DNA of 9,652 nucleotides, taken from contig JAOZRF010000075.1 in NCBI GenBank assembly GCA_029940245.1, positions 1-9,652 of the forward strand. The letters run 5' to 3'. This document shows, piece after piece, positions 1-5,169 of the stretch. The position numbers and the translations under genes were made by a program. Numbering within the stretch: position 1 is the first letter of the stretch; every line of letters begins with the position of its first letter. The stretch comes from Desulfobacula sp. GTDB lineage: Bacteria; Desulfobacterota; Desulfobacteria; Desulfobacterales; Desulfobacteraceae. Below the pieces are notes generated by a model. The model was not told the origin of the DNA and searched no databases. It saw only the letters and a list, made by a program, of their open reading frames with translations.

Positions 1-97
1 AAAAGTTCTCAAAGGTCTTGCATTGAACGGCAGAAACTCGGTCATGCTTCCCTCAAACACTCTGCCGTTTTAATCATTCCAGACCTTTGGAACTTTT
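1..97. repeat. Long imperfect inverted repeat (hairpin)
   Basis: Positions 1-18 pair with 81-97 (17 bp with one bulged T at position 9). The inner arm AACGGCAGA (26-34) pairs perfectly with TCTGCCGTT (61-69). Partial pairing (22-24 with 72-74, and 19-20 with 75-76) joins the two stems, leaving a 26-nt loop (35-60). The outer stem begins at the first base of the window, so it may extend further upstream. It is followed by TTTTAATAAAA. It could be an oversized terminator of the upstream gene, a structured RNA, or a small palindromic repetitive element. The sequence shows the symmetry but does not decide between these roles. Confidence 0.6.
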
Positions 98-146
98 AAT
101 AAAACCACAGGCAATCCCGTCGTTGCAAGGTTGGCAGGCCTGCATC

Positions 147-177
147 GGCAGGAACTTTCAAATTTGCTACATCTGCC
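147..177. repeat. Second, smaller stem-loop related to the 1-97 hairpin
   Basis: GGCAG (147-151) can pair with CTGCC (173-177) around a 21-nt loop. The left arm and start of the loop (CGGCAGGAACT) resemble the inner arm of the preceding hairpin (CGGCAGAAACT at 28-38), and both right arms contain TCTGCC. A 10-bp perfect palindrome, GCAGGCCTGC, lies just upstream at 134-143. The stem is short and its function is unknown; the similarity to the first hairpin is the main reason to record it. Confidence 0.3.
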
Positions 178-221
178 TGGAACGGGTTATGTAAAATTAT
201 CTATGGCAAATATCCAGTGTT

Positions 222-264
222 ATAGATACCGACCTTGACAAAAAACAGAACCCCAAGTATCTAT
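222..264. promoter_or_regulatory. 8-bp inverted repeat around the kinase promoter (candidate operator)
   Basis: ATAGATAC (222-229) and GTATCTAT (257-264) form a perfect inverted repeat with a 27-bp gap. The arms bracket the -35 hexamer at 235-240 and the right arm covers the likely -10. An additional ATCTAT lies at 199-204. Placement over a promoter suggests a regulator binding site, but no regulator can be assigned. Confidence 0.35.
235..263 (+). promoter_or_regulatory. Candidate sigma70-type promoter of the histidine kinase gene
   Basis: A perfect -35 hexamer, TTGACA (235-240), is followed after 17 bp by TATCTA (258-263), a weak -10 that matches TATAAT only at its first three bases. Transcription would start around 270, giving a leader of about 30 nt before the Shine-Dalgarno sequence. 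The AT-rich stretch 264-282 supports easy melting. Confidence 0.4.
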
Positions 265-303
265 TTGATAATAATTTATTTTTTGCTGTAAAGGAGATTT
301 GCC

Positions 304-2127
304 ATGGCTGATCACACCCCGAAACTCTTGGATGCGTTGGATGCTTTTGAAGATGGCATCTATATTATTAACCAGGACTATACAGTTGAATACATGAATA
401 AATTCATGGAAAAACTGTTTGGTAAAGGGATCGGAAAGAAATGTCATGAAGTATTGATCGAGTCTGATAAGCCTTGTACCTGGTGTAACCATGATGAAGT
501 TTTTATTAAGAATGAAACCCATCACAGTGAGGTCTATATTGAATCTGTTGACAAAACATTTTCCTTGTCAGAGATTCCAGTGATCAACCAGGATGGAACA
601 AAATCTAAACTTTCCATATATCGTGATCTCACCCGCAGAGTACAGCAGGAAGCCAGGCTTAAATCCTCTGAAGAAAGCTACCAGAGACTTTTTAAACATG
701 TTGGGTGTGGTGTGTTTGTCAGCAGTAAGGAAGGGCGGTTTCTGGATGTCAACCCTGCATTGCTGAAAATGCTTGGGTATCAGGATAAGGAAGAATTTCT
801 TTCCCTTGATCTTGCAAGGGATGTTTATTTAAATCCCGAGGACAGGCGTAAGTATACTGATATTATAGAAAAAAAAGGAAAGGTCGTTGATTACGAGTTA
901 AAGTGGCGGCGAAGGGACGGACATATCCTGCATATTCTTTTAACCAGTATTGTCAGGTATGATGTCAAGGGGAATATTCTGGGATATGAAGGGATTATTG
1001 TGGATCAGACCCGGAGAAAAAAACATGAGAATGATATAAAAGAGGCCCATGATTTTCTGGATAAGATCATTTCCTGTTCACCCAATGCCATCATGGTAAT
1101 GGATATGAAAGGGGTTATCAGGCTGTGGAACCAGGGAGCTGAAGATATTTTCGGAGTAAAATCTGAACAAGTGATTGGGAAAATGAGCGTCCAGCAGATT
1201 TTTTCCAATAAAGTGGCCAAAAATGTCACTGAAATGATGAGGGATGAAAAATTCGGGGGCAGGGGTAAGCTGAGCTCTTATCCTTTGAATTTTAAAAGGG
1301 AAGACGGTGAGCTGGCTGAAGGAAATCTTTCCGCCAGCATTATTTATGATGGAAATGGCAGCGAGCTGGCTAGTGTTGCGATATTTGTCGATTTAAAGGA
1401 GCGGCTCCAAACAGAAAGAGAACTCAGTGCGGCAAGACAACATCTGCTCCAGTCAGAAAAGCTGGCTGCCATGGGCCGGCTTACTTCCCAGATTGCACAT
1501 GAATTGAACAACCCGCTATTCGGGATTATGAACACCCTTGAATTGATGAAAACCGAAATTACACCGGATAACAAGCGGCGAAGACTTCTGGATATGTCTT
1601 TGTCAGAGATTGAACGGCTGGCGGAAATGCTCAAAAAAATGCTGTCTTTTTCAAAGCCGGATCAGGCTGAATGTCAGGCAATAGACATTAATGTGGTTAT
1701 TGATGAGCTGATGCTGTTATATGAAAAGAGATTCAGGGAAAACAGTATAAAGGTTATGATTGATCTTGTGGAAAAACCAGGACTTATTTTTGCCTCCAGG
1801 GATCAATTGCGCCAGGTATTTATTAATTTGTTTTCCAATGCCATGTATGCCATGCCCGATGGTGGCAACCTTGAAATAACAACCAAGATTGTTTCCAAAA
1901 AACTTTTTATCATTGTTAAGGATACGGGAACAGGTATAAAACCCGAGCATATCAAAAAGATTTTTGATTCTTTTTTTACGACCAAGACTGAGAGCGTTCA
2001 AGGGGTGGGTTTAGGTCTTTCCGTGTGCTATGGCTTTATCAAAGACCATGGTGGTGAGATCATTGTTGAATCTGAAGAAGGACAATGGACAAAATTCTCT
2101 ATTATGCTTCCCCTGGCAGATAAATAG
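304..2127 (+). CDS. Cytoplasmic multi-PAS sensor histidine kinase
   Basis: This 607-residue protein has three PAS-like domains (about 8-112, 123-235 and 248-365), a HisKA dimerisation domain (about 380-450) and a HATPase_c domain (about 497-605). The H-box is SQIAHELNNP with phospho-acceptor His399. The N-box is around FINLFSNAMYAM (507-518), the G1 box is DTGTG (540-544) and the G2 box is GVGLGLS (567-573). No signal peptide or membrane segment is visible, so it should sense an internal signal such as redox state or a metabolite. The first PAS domain carries Cys47, Cys58 and Cys61 (CxxC), which could bind a metal or cofactor or act as a thiol switch. The ATG at 304 is preceded by AAGGAG (291-296) at 7 nt. 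There is no receiver domain in the protein; the nearest partner is the response regulator at 2389, in a separate transcription unit. The kinase assignment is firm and the signal is unknown. Confidence 0.93.
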   Translation: MADHTPKLLDALDAFEDGIYIINQDYTVEYMNKFMEKLFGKGIGKKCHEVLIESDKPCTWCNHDEVFIKNETHHSEVYIESVDKTFSLSEIPVINQDGTKSKLSIYRDLTRRVQQEARLKSSEESYQRLFKHVGCGVFVSSKEGRFLDVNPALLKMLGYQDKEEFLSLDLARDVYLNPEDRRKYTDIIEKKGKVVDYELKWRRRDGHILHILLTSIVRYDVKGNILGYEGIIVDQTRRKKHENDIKEAHDFLDKIISCSPNAIMVMDMKGVIRLWNQGAEDIFGVKSEQVIGKMSVQQIFSNKVAKNVTEMMRDEKFGGRGKLSSYPLNFKREDGELAEGNLSASIIYDGNGSELASVAIFVDLKERLQTERELSAARQHLLQSEKLAAMGRLTSQIAHELNNPLFGIMNTLELMKTEITPDNKRRRLLDMSLSEIERLAEMLKKMLSFSKPDQAECQAIDINVVIDELMLLYEKRFRENSIKVMIDLVEKPGLIFASRDQLRQVFINLFSNAMYAMPDGGNLEITTKIVSKKLFIIVKDTGTGIKPEHIKKIFDSFFTTKTESVQGVGLGLSVCYGFIKDHGGEIIVESEEGQWTKFSIMLPLADK

Positions 2128-2148
2128 ACTGCACAAATTCTTTTCTTT

Positions 2149-2179
2149 TCTCTGAAATTTTTTTAAAAAATTTTAGAGA
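2149..2179. terminator. AT-rich palindrome after the kinase gene, possible terminator
   Basis: Arms 2149-2163 and 2165-2179 are complementary over 15 positions (one G-T pair) with the base at 2164 at the centre. In RNA the central A/U pairs would open to form the loop. The outer TCTCT/AGAGA pairs hold it together, and a T-rich stretch (2186-2196) follows. The stem is GC-poor, so intrinsic termination would be weak. The position, about 20 bp after the kinase stop codon and before a new promoter, fits a terminator. A DNA-level protein site is the alternative. Confidence 0.4.
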
Positions 2180-2273
2180 AGAAGTTATTTTATTTTCCAA
2201 CCATGTCATCATTTTCTTTCTTATTTTCTTTAAAAGCCTTTTCAAATGGAAGCTTTCGCTGATTTAATCTGAA

Positions 2274-2355
2274 TAGTTATTATATTTATTACCATTATTA
2301 TATTTATATTTATATGCTTGACAAAGTATATTTTATATAATAACTATAATAACTA
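2274..2355. promoter_or_regulatory. Cluster of TATAATAA-type repeats (candidate operator)
   Basis: TATAATAACTA occurs twice on the + strand, overlapping, at 2336-2346 and 2345-2355, as part of the tandem repeat TAATAACTA (2338-2346 and 2347-2355). The exact reverse complement TAGTTATTATA lies at 2274-2284. TTATTATATTTAT is repeated at 2277-2289 and 2295-2307. The core TATAATAA is therefore present four times, twice on each strand, with 9-bp and 18-bp spacings. The copies bracket the -35 hexamer of the downstream operon. The downstream gene encodes a BldC-type DNA-binding domain, and BldC of Streptomyces binds AT-rich direct repeats, so autoregulation is plausible. The repeats are seen; the binding is inferred. 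Confidence 0.45.
2318..2350 (+). promoter_or_regulatory. Candidate promoter of the regulator-metF-hdr operon, unusual spacing
   Basis: A perfect -35 hexamer, TTGACA, lies at 2318-2323. Perfect TATAAT hexamers lie at 2336-2341 (12-bp spacer) and 2345-2350 (21-bp spacer); neither is near the optimal 17 bp. At 17 bp the hexamer would be the poor TAACTA (2341-2346). An overlong spacer is typical of promoters that MerR-family proteins activate by distorting DNA. The TATAAT copies are also part of the repeat cluster, so a bound regulator would sit directly on the promoter. Confidence 0.45.
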
Positions 2356-2388
2356 AATTAAGAAATCACATAAAATTAAGGAGGTGTT

Positions 2389-2961
2389 ATGGAAGACACT
2401 TTGACCGTATTCACTGCAAGCAAATACTGCAATGTTTCGTCTAAGACCATTATAAACTGGGTGGAGGCCGGACACATTAAGGCGTATCGAACTGTTGGCG
2501 GGCATCGCAGGATAAAAAAGGTTGATCTTGAAGTCTTTATGAGAAGCCAGGGAATACCCATCCCTGAAGAGAAGGAGAACAGTGCCGGAAAAAAAATTCT
2601 TGTCGTGGATGATGATTTGATCATTGTTGAGTCAATTGTACAGGCTTTGGAAGAAGATGCATTTGACTATGAGGTGCTTTCCGCTTCAGATGGTTTTGAG
2701 GCAGGCCTTCAGGTCAATCATTTTCATCCTGACCTTTTGATTCTGGATATCATGATGCCGGATATCAAAGGCTATGAAGTCTGTAAAAAGATCAAGGCTA
2801 ACGAAAAAACAAAAAATACCAAAATTATCGTCTTATCCGCATACCTGGATGACGATAAATTCGCACAAATGAAAGAAAATGGTGCGGATATTTGCCTGTC
2901 AAAGCCGTTGCCCCTGTCCAGACTCAAGGATGAAGTGGCCAAATTACTCGGATTAAAATAG
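2389..2961 (+). CDS. Response regulator with N-terminal BldC/excisionase-type HTH and C-terminal receiver
   Basis: This 190-residue protein has a MerR-like/excisionase (HTH_17, BldC-type) helix-turn-helix at about 6-55, with the diagnostic wing RTVGGHRRI at 34-42. A linker of about 15 residues leads to a full receiver domain (about 68-188). Receiver residues are intact: acidic pocket Asp74/Asp75, phospho-acceptor Asp120 (LILDIMMP), Ser150 in the switch position and Lys172 (SKP). The order, DNA-binding domain first and receiver second, is the reverse of OmpR- or NarL-type regulators. The start is set by TAAGGAGGT (2377-2385) four bases before ATG. The MetF-like gene begins 14 bp downstream, so the regulator is likely cotranscribed with the C1/Hdr genes. 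The nearby histidine kinase is the obvious but unproven phosphodonor. Fold and family are well supported; its target genes are inferred. Confidence 0.92.
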   Translation: MEDTLTVFTASKYCNVSSKTIINWVEAGHIKAYRTVGGHRRIKKVDLEVFMRSQGIPIPEEKENSAGKKILVVDDDLIIVESIVQALEEDAFDYEVLSASDGFEAGLQVNHFHPDLLILDIMMPDIKGYEVCKKIKANEKTKNTKIIVLSAYLDDDKFAQMKENGADICLSKPLPLSRLKDEVAKLLGLK

Positions 2962-2975
2962 GAAGGAGGCAGATC

Positions 2976-3854
2976 ATGAATTTAAAAGAATCTTTGGAAA
3001 AAAAGAGATTTGTTGTGACGTCTGAACTACAGGTACCTCTTGGTAATGAGGAGCCAGGGGCGATTGTTGAAAGTCTTGCCAGGATAAAAGGCCGTGTGGA
3101 TGGTGTGGCTGTCTCGGAAATAGAGCTTGAGGGTGTTGTGAGTGACACCATTAAAACATGCAGCCTTCTTAAACAGAATAATCTGAGTGCCATTTATCAA
3201 ACTACCACAAGAGATAAAAATCGATTCCAACTGCAAAAGGATCTGACACTTGCCCATGAAACAGGTGTTGAAAATCTTCTGGTATTTACAGAAGATTACA
3301 GGATTTCCGGGGATACGCTCCAGGAATCCATGTTCTTCCATGTTGATTCAGGCAAGCTTGCATCTGTTATGGATCATTTAAAACAAGGGATTACCATTGA
3401 AGGAAAAGAGCTTGAACGCAAAGTTGAGTTTATCCTGGGTTCAGGTATTGAAACACCCTGGGGAAAAAACATGCCAAAGCGTGGTATGGAAGAAATGGAA
3501 GATATGATGAATGTGGGTACTGGATATTTTTTGACGACCCCTATTTTTGATATTGATCAGTTTGCAAAGTTCATGAAACAGGTTCAGCCTTTTCACGTCC
3601 CTGTCATTGCTGAAGTCATGATTTTGAGAACAGCAGGGATGGGCAAATTTTTGAACCGCCATTTTAAATCCGGACTCGTACCGGAATGGGTTATCCAGAA
3701 GCTTTTGAAAGCACCCAATAAACAAAAGGCAAGTCTGGAGCTTTTTGCTGATACTGTTAACAGTCTGAAAGATATTTGTCAGGGGGTTCATATCATAACC
3801 ATCGGAGGTGTTGATAATCTTGTGCCGTATTTGAATGCAGCCAAATTAAGGTAA
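2976..3854 (+). CDS. metF: Methylenetetrahydrofolate reductase-like (MetF family) protein
   Basis: At 292 residues this is the usual MetF length, a single TIM-barrel flavoprotein domain. Family marks include the N-terminal VTSELQVP, where Glu17 matches the catalytic Glu28 of E. coli MetF, and TTTRDKNRFQLQKDL (76-90), resembling the cRDrNR segment of many MTHFRs. LLVFTEDY (101-108) has Asp107 at the position of E. coli Asp120, and YFLTTPIFD (184-192) matches the AxITQ-FFFD segment. Two deviations stand out: the usual T/R-G-D has Glu106 in place of Gly, and the folate-contacting Gln (E. coli Gln183) appears to be Thr188. The expected reaction is reduction of 5,10-methylene-THF to 5-methyl-THF in the methyl branch of the Wood-Ljungdahl pathway, or its reversal. 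AAGGAGG (2963-2969) precedes ATG by 6 nt. The HdrD-like gene starts 14 bp after the stop, suggesting electrons come from or go to the Hdr proteins, as for MTHFR-Hdr complexes of acetogens. Family is secure; substrate is less so. Confidence 0.82.
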   Translation: MNLKESLEKKRFVVTSELQVPLGNEEPGAIVESLARIKGRVDGVAVSEIELEGVVSDTIKTCSLLKQNNLSAIYQTTTRDKNRFQLQKDLTLAHETGVENLLVFTEDYRISGDTLQESMFFHVDSGKLASVMDHLKQGITIEGKELERKVEFILGSGIETPWGKNMPKRGMEEMEDMMNVGTGYFLTTPIFDIDQFAKFMKQVQPFHVPVIAEVMILRTAGMGKFLNRHFKSGLVPEWVIQKLLKAPNKQKASLELFADTVNSLKDICQGVHIITIGGVDNLVPYLNAAKLR

Positions 3855-3868
3855 GGGGGAATTTTAAA

Positions 3869-5155
3869 ATGGCAGAGGCAATTAAGATTGATGAACTTGA
3901 TTTTGAATTTAAGGATGAGGTTCTATCAAAGGTGCCGGATGCGAATTTTGATCTTTGTCTGACCTGCGGGACCTGCACTGGCGGGTGTGCAGCCTCGGAA
4001 CTGTTTGATATGGATCCGCGAAAACTTATTCGCATGTTGAATCTGGGAATGGATTATGAAGTTCTCAAGACAGATTGGAAATGGGTCTGCAGCATGTGTG
4101 GACGATGCATGGCAGCCTGTCCCATGAACATTAACATACCGGCACTGATTTATACTATACGAAGCAATGTTCCCAGGGAAAAAAGGCCAAAAGGGATATT
4201 GGGTTCCTGTGATCAGCATATCAGGACAGGCAGTGCCATGGGGGCCCAGAAGGATGATTTTGAATTTACGGTACTGGATGTAGCCGAGGAAATTCGGGAA
4301 GAGCATCCCGGATTTGAAGATCTTAAGGTGTCAGTGGATCGGGCAGGGGCCATAATGGCATTGAACCAGAACTCAAGGGAACCTGTGACTGAACCTGAAG
4401 AAATGGGTCCGCTGTGGAAAATACTTCATATAGTTGGTGCGGACTGGACCTATCCATCAGTTATGTGGGCCGGTGAAAATTATTGCATGTTCATGGCGGA
4501 TAATGAGGGGTGGAAATATATTATAGAGGAGTTTGCTCACCATGTGGACAATAATTTAAAAAGTCCCCTTGTGGTCAATACAGAGTGAGGACACTCATAT
4601 TTTGCGATCCTGGAAGGATTGCGAAGATTTAAAATTCCCCACAAGTTTGAACTGACAACCATTATTGAATTGTATGCCCAGTGGATAAAAGAAGGCAAAC
4701 TCAAAGTTAATTCTGACTGGAATAAAGATCTTAAGGTAAAATTTACAGTACAGGATCCCTGTAACATCGGAAGGAAAAGCGGATCTAATAAAATTGTGGA
4801 TGATTTAAGATTTGTCGTTAAAACGATTGTGGGAGAAGAAAATTTTATTGATACCGTCCCCAGCCGGGATAACAATTATTGCTGCGGGGGCGGCGGCGGA
4901 GCCCTTCAGGCAGGGTTTCCAGACCAGAGAAGAGCCTATGGAAAAATAAAATTTGACCAGATCATGGCAACGGGTGCGACTTATGTGATTGCACCCTGTC
5001 ATAATTGTCACGGCCAGATTGAAGACATTGGTGAACATTATGGGGGCAATTACCATGTGGTTCATCTGTGGACGATTATATGCCTTGCCATGGGGGTGCT
5101 TGCTGAAACTGAAAGAACCTATCTTGGGCCGGAACTGGCTGAAGTAGGACTATAA
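3869..5155 (+). CDS. HdrD-like (HdrC-HdrB fusion) iron-sulfur protein, probable selenoprotein with in-frame TGA
   Basis: Read through the TGA at 4586-4588, this is one 428-residue protein. Residues 25-90 form an HdrC-like module with two [4Fe-4S] motifs: C30xxCxxCxxxC40 and C74xxCxxCxxxC84. Residues about 110-245 look like a degenerate CCG domain ending in T-E-Sec240-G-H-S. Residues about 290-385 form a complete CCG domain: Cys298 in QDPC, Cys338-Cys339 in NYCCGGGGG, and Cys377/Cys380 in APCHNC. This matches the HdrB-type motif that holds a non-cubane cluster in heterodisulfide reductases. No membrane segment is visible, unlike the partners of membrane HdrDE. The start has AAGGGGG (3853-3859) 9 nt before ATG. 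The part after the TGA has no Shine-Dalgarno and its first possible starter is a TTG (4619) inside the putative SECIS stem, so a separate second gene is unlikely. HdrA starts 14 bp downstream. The likely role is electron transfer between HdrA and MetF or a thiol/disulfide partner; the partner is inferred. Confidence 0.87.
4586..4588 (+). other. In-frame TGA read as selenocysteine (Sec240)
   Basis: The codons are GTG GTC AAT ACA GAG TGA GGA CAC, giving V-V-N-T-E-Sec-G-H. The upstream and downstream reading frames are the same frame, both show family-specific motifs, and no frameshift or deletion is visible. In related HdrB/HdrD-like proteins, as recalled, this site reads T-E-C-G-H, so TGA replaces a cysteine codon. 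Simple nonsense mutation or a sequencing error (TGC or TGT to TGA) is the alternative; the downstream hairpin argues against it. Confidence 0.83.
4589..4626 (+). promoter_or_regulatory. Candidate bacterial SECIS element
   Basis: GCGATCC (4604-4610) pairs with GGATTGC (4616-4622) over 7 bp, including one G-U, around the loop TGGAA (4611-4615). TTTT (4600-4603) extends the stem against GAAG (4623-4626) for about 11 bp in total. The loop begins 22 nt after the TGA and has a G at its second position. This agrees with the general description of bacterial SECIS elements: a stem-loop shortly after UGA, with apical loop about 16-37 nt away and a G within the first two loop bases. It lies in the coding sequence, as bacterial SECIS elements do, and would be bound by SelB. 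SelA, SelB and SelC are not in this window. Confidence 0.75.
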
Positions 5156-5169
5156 AAAGGAGGGATGCA

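Noticed and set aside
1..97. Integron attC site
   Set aside because: Although it is an imperfect palindrome of suitable size, the characteristic RYYYAAC and GTTRRRY core sites are not at its ends, and no integrase or cassette-like genes are present.
220..525. Open frame on the - strand over the kinase promoter and start
   Set aside because: It covers the promoter, ribosome site and the first PAS domain of the kinase; its product resembles no known family.
2128..2388. Small protein or RNA gene in the gap between kinase and regulator
   Set aside because: The stretch is strongly AT-rich, has no ribosome site followed by a reasonable open frame, and its repeats are better explained as promoter and operator elements.
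4619..5155. A separate gene starting with TTG after the TGA
   Set aside because: No Shine-Dalgarno sequence lies before it, the TTG is within the putative SECIS stem, and the encoded part is only the C-terminal half of an HdrB-like domain in the same frame as the preceding segment. A single selenoprotein gene explains it better.
3869..5155. Pseudogene by nonsense mutation
   Set aside because: The sequence after the TGA is fully open for 188 codons with intact CCG cysteines. The TGA replaces a cysteine-type position and is followed by a suitable hairpin, and the surrounding operon is intact. It remains the fallback if no Sec machinery exists in the genome.
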